22,574 nucleotides of DNA from Christensenella sp. UBA4379 (GTDB taxonomy: Bacteria > Bacillota > Clostridia > Christensenellales > Aristaeellaceae). The stretch spans positions 82,202 to 104,775 of the forward strand of contig DGRV01000051.1 in assembly GCA_002391225.1 (NCBI GenBank), read 5' to 3'. The first letter of the stretch is position 1; each line of letters opens with the position of its first letter. The notes beneath the pieces are model-generated. The model made no database searches. It saw only the letters and a program-made list of their open reading frames with translations, and had not been told where the DNA came from. The position numbers and the translations under genes are program-made. Shown here one piece after another: positions 1-7,473 of this stretch.

Positions 1-35
1 TCCTCGCGACGTACATGCCGCCGCTGCGGATTGGA

Positions 36-57
36 ATCAGGGGGAAATCCCCCTGAT
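36..57. repeat. Perfect 9-bp inverted repeat, possible transcript-end hairpin
   Basis: Arms ATCAGGGGG (36-44) and CCCCCTGAT (49-57) are separated by a 4-nt loop. Neither side has a run of T, so it is a weak candidate for a rho-independent terminator. It lies beyond the 3' end of the surface-protein gene, downstream of a second hairpin. It could be a dispersed intergenic repeat or a transcript-stabilising stem. The first 174 bases otherwise show no gene. Confidence 0.4.
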
Positions 58-118
58 CACCCCCTCTGCAAAGCATCGTAACTTTTATTAAAATCAGGTA
101 TCTCCAGATACAATATAC

Positions 119-153
119 GAGGGGCTGCCGCAGTCAATCTGCAGCAGCCCCTT
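119..153 (-). terminator. Hairpin downstream of surface-protein gene
   Basis: GGGGCTGC (121-128) pairs with GCAGCCCC (144-151), and a shorter inner stem CAG/CTG extends it around a small loop. It sits about 20 nt past the stop codon of the surface-protein gene on the minus strand. The downstream sequence on that strand is only moderately T-rich. It is a probable terminator for the response-regulator/surface-protein operon. Confidence 0.6.
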
Positions 154-174
154 GGAGGTTGTTTTATGGTCCTT

Positions 175-3100
175 TTATTTCTGGCCTTCCATCCATTCGT
201 CGTCGATGGGGATGAAGGTATAGCCGGGGATACGGTTAGCGAAGGTTTCGGCGGCGCTGCCTGGGTAGCCGTAGATGGTCAGCGTGTCGATGCCCGCGAA
301 GGGGTTGCCGGTGATGCTGGTCACGCTGCCGGGAATGACCACCGCCGTAGCGGCGATGCCGGAGAAGGCCTCGTCCTCGATGGAGGTCAGGGAAGCGGGC
401 AGGATGAAGGGGACTTGCACGGGCTTAAAGTACGCGGCGACAGCTACCGGCACGTCTGGCATGGTAAAACGGTTGAAGGACAAAACGGGAATGGGCTGCT
501 GGTTGCCGGCGGGTGTCCAGGTTATGCGGTCTAGCTCATAGCCCCGATCAGGCGTGGCAATCAGGGAGATCAGCTGGTCTTTGACAGATTCCTGCACCTC
601 CGTATTGTTGAATGTGGCGATCACGGTGCCGTGACCATTCGTAGTAATGCTGATGGGGTGCGGCTCCGGCGGTATGGCGTTAAAGCCACAATATAGGTTC
701 AAATCGCTTGTGACGGGGGTGGAGAAGTCCCAGCGAGCGCTCTCACTGGTGGTCATGTTTGTAAACCAACCGACGAAAATAAAGCCGTCCTTCTGCAGCG
801 GTTCAGGCTCCACCGCCAAATTTCCGTCATATACTCGCTGCATGGCAGGCAAAGTGCCCTGATACAAGCCGTTGGTCTTAAAATTGACACTGCGCAGCGG
901 TTTGTTTCGCCATACGGCGGTCGCCGTCATGTTCTGGCTCATGGTGATAGTTACGCCTGGCTGCCGATAGCCGATAGAGCTAACGTTCCAGTATATAAAG
1001 CGCTTTGTTTCCGGCACTTCAAACATGCACTCGGGCAGGGTGACGGTTTCGCCATTGGTGACGGTGATAGGCTGCATGGAGCCCAACAGGCCGTCGCCGT
1101 AGAAGGTCATCGTAAAGGTCGCGTCGCTGGCCGTGCGCCACTGGGCATAGAGCTGCATATTTCCCGTCACGGGGATAGTCTCGCCCAGATGGTATACCTT
1201 TCCGGAAAGCAGCCACCCGGCAAACTCCTTACCGCTTGGCGCGGTGAAGCCGCATTCCGGGAAGGTATAGGCGCTTCCGCTCTTCACCTGCACCGGGCTC
1301 ATGGTCCCGCTGCTGTCGCTGCCATGAATAAAGCTGACCGTATACATTTTGTCGGTCCAGACCGCCTTGGCCACCTTGTCGCCATAGATCGGCCAGTTTT
1401 CGCCCGCCATGTGGATGAGGTCGCCAATCTGCCAGCCGGCAAATATCATGTTGGCTGGCGGGGTGAAGGCGCAGGCCGGGAGGGTATAAACGCCGTTCCA
1501 ACTGGCCTGAACGACCACGGGATCCATGGTCCCGCTGCCGCCGTTTGCGTCAAAGGAAATCTTCGCCGCCCGCCAGACGGGCTTTACCGTGGTGTTTTTC
1601 AGCACCGTGATGACCGCGCCCGGCGAACGATAGCCAACGGAACTGACGTCCCAGTATACAAAGGCTTGGCCCGCGGGCGGCGTGAATCCGTTTTCAGGAA
1701 GGGTATAGGTATCACCCTTGCTGAGGATCGGGGAAGCCATCTTGCCCGTGCCGCCGTTGGGCAGAAACTCGACAAGCACTGTGTCGCTCTTCCATGTGGC
1801 GGTGACGGTGGTGTTTCCCGTGATGGTGACCTTGCTTCCCGGGTTGTACAGGCTGGCGCCGATCTTCCAGCGGTCGAAGGAATAGGTCGTGCCGGGCAGG
1901 GACGGCGGGTTAAAGGTACAGGCGGGCAGGGTCAGCTGTTCGCCCTGGCCCACGGTGAGGCTTGCCATCGTACCTGAGCCGCTGCCCGGCGAGAAGGTCA
2001 CGGTGCGCGGGATCCTCTCCCACTTGGCATAGAAATTCGTGTCGCCGTTGATAACCACGGTGTCGCCGGCGTTCAGGCTCGGGTGCGCCGCGTTGCTCCA
2101 GCATTTGAACCGGCAGTTTTCCGGAGCATCGAACAGACACCCGGGCAGCGTGATCTGCGCGCCCTGCCAGCACATCTTCGGCGGCATCGTGCCTGTTCCG
2201 GAGGTGGGCAGGAACTGCGTCACATAGTAATATCCGTTCAAGCCGTAGAAGGGGCCGTTTTTTACGATGGAGGAGCAGTCGCTTTGGATGCCGTATTTTG
2301 CATTGATGGCGTATTCGCCGCTGGTGCTGACCACGCCGACTTCAAGATTGCCGTGGAGAGTGACTGAGCCCTTTGGGGCTTCGATGGCGTTATTGCCATA
2401 AACCCTGTTGGAAGACCCACCAAGTATTATATCACCAGTCTCAGCCCGGATCCCAACCCCAGCAGTATATGAATCTGATAAACCTTCCACGCTGAATGTT
2501 TCAACTGATACACTGCCTGAAAATGTCGCTTTCCCCCCGGCAATGATTCCGTTGAGTCCACGAACAGACAGTGTACCGCCGTTCAAATAAACATCATTTT
2601 TAGCGTAAACAGCTGCGTCTCCTTGTTTATTATTACCTTTAAAATTCCAGTAAGCTTTTATCGTACCGTTTATTGTGATGCTGCCATTCAGCGCACTGAT
2701 TGCCTCACCCCATACAGATTCAATATCTACATTTCCATTTAAAGTTATATTTCCGTTTTCTGATATAACGCCTTGTTTGGCTCTCGCTTTCAGACTTCCG
2801 CTTTGAAGTACGATATTACCTTTAGCGTAAACAGCAGGATAGTTGGCAACCGAAGTTGCTTCTACTGTTCCTGCCAGAGTTACGCTTCCATTTGGCGCAT
2901 AGATCACATTATGATACGCAATGACGTTACATCCGCCGGTAAGCGTGATGTTTCCGTTTTCTGATTCAATAGCGTGATTCGGCCTATAATAGTCATCAAC
3001 CACCATTTCTATCGGGCCAAGTATAGTTATATCCTGAGAGGTAAGTATCATTCTTCTAGCGTCATTCCCACCTTCTACTCTCTCGATAAGGATCTTGCCA

Positions 3101-3393
3101 CTCAAAGAAGAATACAATTCCTTAACTTGGATGATTTCTCCATCTGCCAAAAATGTTAGGTTGTGACTCCCCTGAATCGTCAAAGTAAAATTTGATCCCG
3201 TGATATTTTCCAGAACATGGTCTTCATCAATCACAAGTGTGGTATCATCGATCAACGTCAAAGATGCACGATCCGGCAATGTACTGACGTTGACAGTTCC
3301 ATATACTTCTCTATCCGCCGCCATCGCACTCCCGCACCACAGTGCCAGGATCATCACCGCCAGTGCCATCACGATCCACATTTTCTGCTTCAT
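175..3393 (-). CDS. Large secreted surface protein: beta-helix, InlB-like and BspA-like repeats
   Basis: The protein has 1072 residues. It opens with a signal peptide (basic start, hydrophobic core, AMA-AD cleavage site near residue 29). Residues about 75-385 are short repeats with recurring GNITL, GSVTL and GNIVL strands, as in right-handed parallel beta-helices. Seven modules of about 72 residues follow (about 389-910), each with a GxGTM-like turn, a TLP strand and a closing W; the seventh has the classic InlB/Listeria-Bacteroides GF.F.GW form. A divergent repeat and a BspA-type leucine-rich segment (SLTSIEDEAFSG) end the protein. There is no LPXTG motif and no C-terminal membrane segment, so its attachment is unknown. 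The start was chosen at the ATG with AAAGGAGGAA upstream; that ATG overlaps the response-regulator stop by 4 nt (ATGA), implying translational coupling. Likely an adhesin or carbohydrate-contact protein; the ligand cannot be read from sequence. The beta-helix part is clearly richer in A+T than the rest. Confidence 0.85.
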   Translation of the reverse strand: MKQKMWIVMALAVMILALWCGSAMAADREVYGTVNVSTLPDRASLTLIDDTTLVIDEDHVLENITGSNFTLTIQGSHNLTFLADGEIIQVKELYSSLSGKILIERVEGGNDARRMILTSQDITILGPIEMVVDDYYRPNHAIESENGNITLTGGCNVIAYHNVIYAPNGSVTLAGTVEATSVANYPAVYAKGNIVLQSGSLKARAKQGVISENGNITLNGNVDIESVWGEAISALNGSITINGTIKAYWNFKGNNKQGDAAVYAKNDVYLNGGTLSVRGLNGIIAGGKATFSGSVSVETFSVEGLSDSYTAGVGIRAETGDIILGGSSNRVYGNNAIEAPKGSVTLHGNLEVGVVSTSGEYAINAKYGIQSDCSSIVKNGPFYGLNGYYYVTQFLPTSGTGTMPPKMCWQGAQITLPGCLFDAPENCRFKCWSNAAHPSLNAGDTVVINGDTNFYAKWERIPRTVTFSPGSGSGTMASLTVGQGEQLTLPACTFNPPSLPGTTYSFDRWKIGASLYNPGSKVTITGNTTVTATWKSDTVLVEFLPNGGTGKMASPILSKGDTYTLPENGFTPPAGQAFVYWDVSSVGYRSPGAVITVLKNTTVKPVWRAAKISFDANGGSGTMDPVVVQASWNGVYTLPACAFTPPANMIFAGWQIGDLIHMAGENWPIYGDKVAKAVWTDKMYTVSFIHGSDSSGTMSPVQVKSGSAYTFPECGFTAPSGKEFAGWLLSGKVYHLGETIPVTGNMQLYAQWRTASDATFTMTFYGDGLLGSMQPITVTNGETVTLPECMFEVPETKRFIYWNVSSIGYRQPGVTITMSQNMTATAVWRNKPLRSVNFKTNGLYQGTLPAMQRVYDGNLAVEPEPLQKDGFIFVGWFTNMTTSESARWDFSTPVTSDLNLYCGFNAIPPEPHPISITTNGHGTVIATFNNTEVQESVKDQLISLIATPDRGYELDRITWTPAGNQQPIPVLSFNRFTMPDVPVAVAAYFKPVQVPFILPASLTSIEDEAFSGIAATAVVIPGSVTSITGNPFAGIDTLTIYGYPGSAAETFANRIPGYTFIPIDDEWMEGQK

Positions 3394-4064
3394 GCTTTGT
3401 TTCCTCCTTTGGGTGGTCTGTTCTCGGTGCGGTCGTCCTCGTGGACCACCACGCCCAGGGCCTTGGCGTTCACCGCCAGGTCGATGCGGTTTTTGTAGCC
3501 GGTCTTCATCAGCAGGTTCTCGACGTGCCGCTTGACCGTGTGCGGGGAGATACACATCTCCTCCGCGATCTCCTCGTTGGTCATGTTCCGGGTCAGCCCC
3601 CGCAGCACCTCCAGCTCCCGCTCGGTCAGGTCGGCCTTCTCGGCGTCCCCGAAACCCGGGTTGGGCGGGCTGTCCGGGAAAACGTGCTCGCCGGCCATGG
3701 TGCGGTACATCACCTGGGTCAAAGGGACGTCCGAATACTCCTTGAACCAGAAGCTCTCGATCCCCGCCTCCCGGGCCTCGTCGATCCACTGGGCCTCCGC
3801 CGTGGAGGTGGTCAGGATGATCTTCACGTGCGGGTTGTTGCGGTGGATGGTCTTCGCGCAGGTGAGGCCGTCCAGCCCCACCCGCATCATCACGTCCATG
3901 ATCACCAGGTCCACCGGATGCTCCATGCAGAAGGCAATGGCCTGCTCCGCGCTGGCCAGAGAAGCGGCCAGGCCGAAATCTTTGCTCATCTCCACCTGGA
4001 TCTCAAAGAAGCTCCGGGACACAAACTGATCGTCCACCACGACCACGTGATATTTCTTTTCCAA
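3390..4064 (-). CDS. NarL/FixJ-type response regulator
   Basis: A 224-residue two-component response regulator. The receiver domain (1-120) has the acidic pair D11-D12, the phospho-acceptor D57 in IMDVMM, T86 and K108. The C-terminal LuxR-type helix-turn-helix (about 143-205) contains LTERELEVL, NEEIAEEM and SPHTVKRHVENL, the standard DNA-binding signature. The start is a TTG 8 nt after GGAGG. An ORF extension further upstream is rejected because a promoter and a terminator lie there. The stop overlaps the start of the surface-protein gene by 4 nt, so that gene is probably a target or co-expressed partner. No histidine kinase is adjacent; the nearest are the pair at 6214-9116 on the same strand, which are likely partners by proximity only. 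Confidence 0.93.
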   Translation of the reverse strand: MEKKYHVVVVDDQFVSRSFFEIQVEMSKDFGLAASLASAEQAIAFCMEHPVDLVIMDVMMRVGLDGLTCAKTIHRNNPHVKIILTTSTAEAQWIDEAREAGIESFWFKEYSDVPLTQVMYRTMAGEHVFPDSPPNPGFGDAEKADLTERELEVLRGLTRNMTNEEIAEEMCISPHTVKRHVENLLMKTGYKNRIDLAVNAKALGVVVHEDDRTENRPPKGGNKA

Positions 4065-4106
4065 ACGCACCACCTCCGGGCGTGATAACGATATTATTCC
4101 ACTTGT

Positions 4107-4136
4107 ATTATATCGGATAAAGGTCCAAGCTGTCAT
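4107..4136 (-). promoter_or_regulatory. Promoter of response regulator/surface protein operon
   Basis: On the minus strand ATGACA (4131-4136) and TATAAT (4107-4112) are separated by 18 nt, about 40 nt upstream of the chosen TTG start. It lies between the terminator of the preceding operon and the regulator gene, so the regulator has its own transcript. Confidence 0.6.
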
Positions 4137-4178
4137 GGGCCGTGCGGCCCATTTTGGAGGAGATATTTCAGTTTTTTC

Positions 4179-4205
4179 AAAAAAAAATACCGCCCAAACG
4201 GGCGG
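4179..4205 (-). terminator. Rho-independent terminator of glutaredoxin-like operon
   Basis: The stem CCGCCC/GGGCGG (4190-4195 and 4200-4205) has a 4-nt loop. On the minus strand it is followed by TA and nine T residues (plus-strand A tract 4179-4187). This is a textbook terminator 60 nt past the stop of the 143-residue gene, and it separates that gene from the response regulator. Confidence 0.93.
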
Positions 4206-4264
4206 CGGACAGCGGAACACCAACTTTGCGGCGCTGGGAAAGGTCCAGCTTTGGCAGCGCCGGG

Positions 4265-4696
4265 TTAAACGATAAACTGCTGCGATTCGATCCAGTTGAA
4301 CTCCACTTCATCGGTGCAGACGTAGAGCACATAGTTCTGATCCGTGCACAGGTGGAGAATCATCTCCCTGGCGCCCACGTAATGGTACAGGTATTGAAGG
4401 CCGTGCTCCCCCTTCGGCAGGTCCATCAGCGTTTCCTTTTTGATCCGCTTATAGCTTTCCCGCCGCTTGCCGGCCTTGCGGACATAGAGGCGGTATTCCT
4501 CCTCTTTCGCAAGGCGGGTCAGATGGAAGGACATGATCAGGCTCTTTGCCCCGGGGTGAATCTGCTGTATGGCCTCGTGCTGGTATAGCTCATGCTCAAA
4601 GGTAAAGACCATGTGATCATGCTCGACGGCGATTTTCGTAATCCCGCAGTCATGCAGGATGGGAATCGCTTCTTCGATCTTGTACTTTTGAATCAT
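4265..4696 (-). CDS. Hypothetical 143-residue protein
   Basis: I do not recognise a family. The predicted protein is soluble, with no signal peptide or membrane segment. It has a mixed alpha/beta pattern, a basic stretch in the middle (around residues 70-85, RKAGKRRESYKRIKK) and an aromatic, acidic C-terminus. The ATG follows a purine-rich GGAAGGGGA ribosome binding site. It lies 45 nt downstream of the glutaredoxin-like gene and directly upstream of a strong terminator, so the two probably form a two-gene transcript. Codon pattern and a well-placed start and terminator support a real gene. No function is assigned. Confidence 0.75.
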   Translation of the reverse strand: MIQKYKIEEAIPILHDCGITKIAVEHDHMVFTFEHELYQHEAIQQIHPGAKSLIMSFHLTRLAKEEEYRLYVRKAGKRRESYKRIKKETLMDLPKGEHGLQYLYHYVGAREMILHLCTDQNYVLYVCTDEVEFNWIESQQFIV

Positions 4697-4741
4697 ACCG
4701 TTTCCCCTTCCCGGCCTGTCTTGAAGCGCAGAAGCAATCTG

Positions 4742-5053
4742 TCAGCAGCCCTTCAGGCCGCTCTTGTGGTCCTCCAGGGAGCAGGCGGCGGGAGCGCCGT
4801 ATTCGATCAGTCCGGCGTCCGCCGGGTCCACCGACACCCGGCCGTCCTCGAACACGAAAGCGGGAATGCCCACGTCCCCGATCGCTTTCAGGTGATCGAA
4901 CACCGGGTTCGTATCCCGCAGCCGCATGAAAGCGCTCATGTTCCGGATGTTTTCGCCGATATTGATGTACTCAAACTCGTCCTTGCGGCCCTTGACCTGT
5001 TCATGCACATAATCACAATAAGGGCACGTCGGCATGCCGTAAATTTTGATCAT
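4742..5053 (-). CDS. Glutaredoxin-like thiol-disulfide protein
   Basis: A 103-residue cytoplasmic thioredoxin-fold protein of the glutaredoxin group. It begins with a beta-strand (MIKIYGM) and then has the redox motif CPYC at residues 10-13. A GIPAFVFEDG stretch near residues 62-71 carries the cis-proline typical of the fold. The extra C-terminal tail contains a Cys near the end (SGLKGC), which is not part of the core fold and might be a resolving or regulatory thiol. The start is supported by AGGAGG 9 nt upstream. It probably reduces disulfides or mixed thiols; the physiological partner is unknown. It heads a two-gene unit with the 143-residue gene. Confidence 0.85.
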   Translation of the reverse strand: MIKIYGMPTCPYCDYVHEQVKGRKDEFEYINIGENIRNMSAFMRLRDTNPVFDHLKAIGDVGIPAFVFEDGRVSVDPADAGLIEYGAPAACSLEDHKSGLKGC

Positions 5054-5382
5054 CTGGTGGGTCCTCCTAAAATATTTGTTGAAAGGATCGTTTAAATATG
5101 TATAATGTCTGAAAAAGTTGCGGCCGGGATGGTTTCTATGCCATGTGGAAGTTTAGGATGTCTTCTGCTTCTTCGTTCTTCGGAGGTCACGGATGGCTTC
5201 ATCCTATTTTTCTTTCGTGTGCTGGCTTCCGGCTGGCAGGCTTGTCAGGGATGGATATGATCAACAAGAACTTGCATGTTATCTTGGATGGTATCATGTA
5301 TTGTTTTGATTGTTTCGTTCCAACCGGCACGAGATATGTCATTCTATAAAAAGCAGACCGAAAGCCGCTCGATCCAGCCCAC
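5054..5382. other. 329-nt gap with possible gene relics
   Basis: No intact gene is convincing here. Base composition is lower in GC than in the flanking metabolic genes. On the minus strand two short protein-like stretches appear in different frames and are broken by stops: one contains GWNETIKTIHDTIQDNMQVL (within about 5240-5325), the other DEAIRDLRRTKKQKTS (about 5155-5205). This is the pattern expected of a decayed gene, but no family was recognised. A small plus-strand ORF (5143-5349) lacks a recognisable ribosome binding site. The promoter for the glutaredoxin-like gene should lie at the left end of this gap. Confidence 0.35.
5079..5106 (+). promoter_or_regulatory. Candidate sigma-A promoter pointing right
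   Basis: TTGAAA (5079-5084) and TATAAT (5101-5106) are separated by 16 nt on the plus strand. It would transcribe into a region with no clear plus-strand gene, antisense to the PIN toxin gene further on. It may be fortuitous, since the sequence is AT-rich. Confidence 0.3.
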
Positions 5383-5811
5383 TTATCTTTCTATCATCGA
5401 AATCAGCTCGGCTGGGGTCACAATAAACGTTCTGACCGGGAAATGCTTCAAATTACCGGTCACGAGGTACGCTTCTTCATCTCCATGAACAGTTTCTTTT
5501 TTCGCCATTACCACTTCATAGAAGACCTTATCATCCGAATCTCTGAGAAATGGCTCCTCCGTTTCAAGCGGATTCATAGTTTCTCCAAACTGGCGAATCA
5601 CTTGAAGGAACTGTCCAACAGTTTCCGGACGTAGAGAGAACTTAGGCCGGAGAAGGACTTCATTGTATTCTTCCAGGATGGCGTGACTGTAAACCGGTGT
5701 AATGATTCCATCCGTGATCATGTCCACCAGTCTGACCGTCGGCGCTTCCGGATTCCTGGTCAGCAAAGCGGAAACAATGACATTGGTATCAAATACAACA
5801 TAGTATCTCAT
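5383..5811 (-). CDS. PIN-domain toxin of a toxin-antitoxin pair
   Basis: A 142-residue PIN-domain protein, the fold of VapC-like metal-dependent RNases. The N-terminal FDTNVIVSALL carries D8. EEYNEVL supplies an acidic residue, RDSDDKVFYEV supplies the third acidic cluster, and YLVTGNLKHF is the conserved TGN/TGD strand near the C-terminus. This matches the 'putative toxin, PIN family' group (COG1569-like) better than classic VapC. It overlaps its antitoxin gene by 4 nt (ATGA), typical of TA operons. The expected activity is inhibition of translation by RNA cleavage, kept in check by the antitoxin. Composition is lower in GC than the neighbours, which fits acquisition by transfer. Confidence 0.88.
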   Translation of the reverse strand: MRYYVVFDTNVIVSALLTRNPEAPTVRLVDMITDGIITPVYSHAILEEYNEVLLRPKFSLRPETVGQFLQVIRQFGETMNPLETEEPFLRDSDDKVFYEVVMAKKETVHGDEEAYLVTGNLKHFPVRTFIVTPAELISMIER

Positions 5812-6110
5812 TCGCTCCGTTTCCTCTCGGCTCTGGCGGCTGCGATCTCCGTGTCAATCTCCTCCAGGCTCATCTCCTGCACGGCAGCAGCCTCCTTCCG
5901 GATGTCCTGGACAGCAGCTTTGGCTTCACTGCGGGTTAGCCTGTTTTCCGGGAGAACAGCCGGGAAAGGCAGTCCGCGGACCATCCGGGTTCTCTCCATG
6001 AACATGCGGAACGCTGTGTTCAAATCCATCCCCATGGCTTCATAAATCGCCGCGCACTCATCCCGAAGCGCTCTGTCTGACCTGAATTGATTTAACACTT
6101 GCTCAGTCAT
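5808..6110 (-). CDS. RelB/DinJ-type antitoxin
   Basis: A 100-residue ribbon-helix-helix antitoxin. The N-terminal strand-helix region (NQFRSDRALRDECAAIYEAM) and the following GMDLNTAFRMFMERTRMVRG, ending in LPF, closely follow the RelB/DinJ pattern, which has VD..LK..A..LF..LG...T.AI..FL......G.PF. The C-terminal half is charged and helical, as expected for the toxin-binding part. The pairing with a PIN toxin rather than a RelE fold is a mixed combination. The start has AGAAGGA upstream. It most likely neutralises the downstream PIN toxin and represses its own promoter. Confidence 0.88.
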   Translation of the reverse strand: MTEQVLNQFRSDRALRDECAAIYEAMGMDLNTAFRMFMERTRMVRGLPFPAVLPENRLTRSEAKAAVQDIRKEAAAVQEMSLEEIDTEIAAARAERKRSE

Positions 6111-6139
6111 GGTTTTTTCCTTCTTTCCTCATACATGAC

Positions 6140-6184
6140 AACTACAGAACGAATCATTATTTATTTATATTGTAGTTATGCTAC
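6140..6184. promoter_or_regulatory. Candidate antitoxin operator repeats
   Basis: AACTACA (6140-6146) and TGTAGTT (6171-6177) form a 7-bp inverted repeat, and GTAG (6172-6175) and CTAC (6181-6184) form a second, tighter one. Both overlap or flank the -10 region of the TA promoter. That is where ribbon-helix-helix antitoxins usually bind for autorepression. The assignment is inferred from position and symmetry. Confidence 0.5.
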
Positions 6185-6197
6185 ATCGTTTTGTCAA
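6169..6197 (-). promoter_or_regulatory. Promoter of the toxin-antitoxin operon
   Basis: On the minus strand a perfect TTGACA (6192-6197) and TACAAT (6169-6174) have the ideal 17-nt spacing, about 58 nt upstream of the antitoxin ATG. The TA pair therefore has its own promoter even though it follows the kinase genes on the same strand. Confidence 0.85.
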
Positions 6198-6213
6198 TAG
6201 AAATAGCAAAATT

Positions 6214-7473
6214 TCATGTTCTATCTGTTTCAGCGGGCAGTTTGATCGTTACTTGAAAAGACGGGCCGGCTTCCGTTTTCATACTCCCACCCTGCCTCTC
6301 CGCCAGGGTCCGCAGGGAGAGCAGTCCACCGGTTTCCCGGATGGGGGCGGAGGGCGGCTGACCATTGGTGCACAGAGTAAAGCGGAACCCCGCCTCCGTG
6401 CGCCGCGCGTCCGCTGTGAGGCGGTCCCCCTCCGCGTGCTTGACCGCGTTGGCGGCACATTCGCGGATGGCCGCGGCCAGGACGGCCCGGGGACCTTCCT
6501 CCGTGGGCGGGACGCCGGTCAGCTCCACCTTCACCCCGATGGCCTGGGCCATCCGGACGGCCTCGGTCAGGGGATCGACGGCGGTGTCGTCTCCCTCGTA
6601 TTCCCGCAGGAGGTAGGTGTTGGCGTTTTTCAATGCCTGCAGCAGGAGGGCTTCGTCGATGGAGGACGGGTTGCTCATGTAGTGACGGCTTTCCAGCAGG
6701 ACGCTGCCCAGCTCGTCGTGCACCGTCATCCGGGCGGTCAGCAGCTCCTGGGCGATGATGATCCGCTCCGCCTGGCGGTTATAGATCTCCAGGCGCAGAT
6801 GGATGTCCCGGAGTTTCCGGTTCTTCGCCTTTAAGTCGGCCAGAATCCCGGCCTGCTCGGTGACATCCGTGGCGGTGACCTGAAGGAGAGAACTGCCGGG
6901 CGTCGCCTGACTGCGGAGCTGCCAGACCTTGCCCTCCACGGACACCTGGTTCCCGCCCGCCGCAGCCTGAAAAACGTTCCAGTCGGTGAGCAGCTTGCCG
7001 GTCAGGGCGGCTGAAAGATGATCCATCACCAGGTTGCGGAAGACCACCACCCCGTCCGGCCTGACGAAGGCGATGCCCACCGGCAGCAGGTCCATGGCCT
7101 GCTTGACGCTGTCAGGCGTGACATGAAACTGCCGGTAGCGCAAGGTGTTCCGCAGGGCTAAACCTAGGAACACGGCGATCACGGCCTCAAAAGCCCAAAC
7201 CGCCCAGACCGGGCAGGCGCAGACCGCCCCCAGCCAGGCCGGAGGCTCCCGGGTCCAGCCGGGATAATTATTTTGCCAGCTGATTACGCACAGACAGAGC
7301 CAGAAAACGACCGCGCTGAGACAGAATGGGACCAAAATAACACTCTTAAAACGCCGGCTCCGCCCGTCCCGAAAGGCAGCGATGACCAGGGCCATCTGAC
7401 AGGTGATCAGCAGGAACAGCATGCCCAGCACGGGCAGGCGCGCGGCGGACAGCATGGCTTCCCGGATGGTCAT
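6214..7473 (-). CDS. Membrane sensor histidine kinase
   Basis: A 419-residue kinase. About three hydrophobic segments occupy residues 13-110. A PAS-like domain (about 122-208) is followed by a coiled-coil linker (210-245). The dimerisation helix carries HDELG (252-256), the HisKA_3-like phospho-acceptor motif with H252. The HATPase domain has the N box ECAANAVKHA (N342) and a glycine motif GGLLSLRTLAERQGG (382-396). The usual D-x-G is replaced by TNG at 369-371, a deviation from the family. The start overlaps the stop of the upstream kinase-like gene by 4 nt, so the two are co-translated. HisKA_3-type kinases typically pair with NarL-type regulators, which fits the regulator at 3390-4064, although a TA pair and two other genes lie between them. 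Confidence 0.87.
   Translation of the reverse strand: MTIREAMLSAARLPVLGMLFLLITCQMALVIAAFRDGRSRRFKSVILVPFCLSAVVFWLCLCVISWQNNYPGWTREPPAWLGAVCACPVWAVWAFEAVIAVFLGLALRNTLRYRQFHVTPDSVKQAMDLLPVGIAFVRPDGVVVFRNLVMDHLSAALTGKLLTDWNVFQAAAGGNQVSVEGKVWQLRSQATPGSSLLQVTATDVTEQAGILADLKAKNRKLRDIHLRLEIYNRQAERIIIAQELLTARMTVHDELGSVLLESRHYMSNPSSIDEALLLQALKNANTYLLREYEGDDTAVDPLTEAVRMAQAIGVKVELTGVPPTEEGPRAVLAAAIRECAANAVKHAEGDRLTADARRTEAGFRFTLCTNGQPPSAPIRETGGLLSLRTLAERQGGSMKTEAGPSFQVTIKLPAETDRT

Noticed and set aside
389..2227. Direct repeats in the surface-protein gene read as a CRISPR or other DNA repeat array
   Set aside because: The similarity is at protein level (InlB-like modules of about 72 residues), not as identical DNA units with spacers.
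3394..3789. N-terminal extension of 132 residues on the surface protein
   Set aside because: It is read out of frame through the response-regulator gene and is Arg/Gly/Pro-rich low-complexity sequence. A ribosome binding site and signal peptide support the start at 3393.
4083..4096. Operator-like TGATAACGATATTA in the response-regulator leader
   Set aside because: It differs from the LacI/cre-type sites of the right-hand locus at several conserved positions, and with no second copy it may be chance.
4065..4223. N-terminal extension of the response regulator
   Set aside because: The segment contains the terminator of the preceding operon and the regulator's promoter; the receiver domain begins at the TTG start.
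5143..5349. Plus-strand 68-residue ORF in the gap
   Set aside because: No ribosome binding site, no recognisable family and poor codon pattern.
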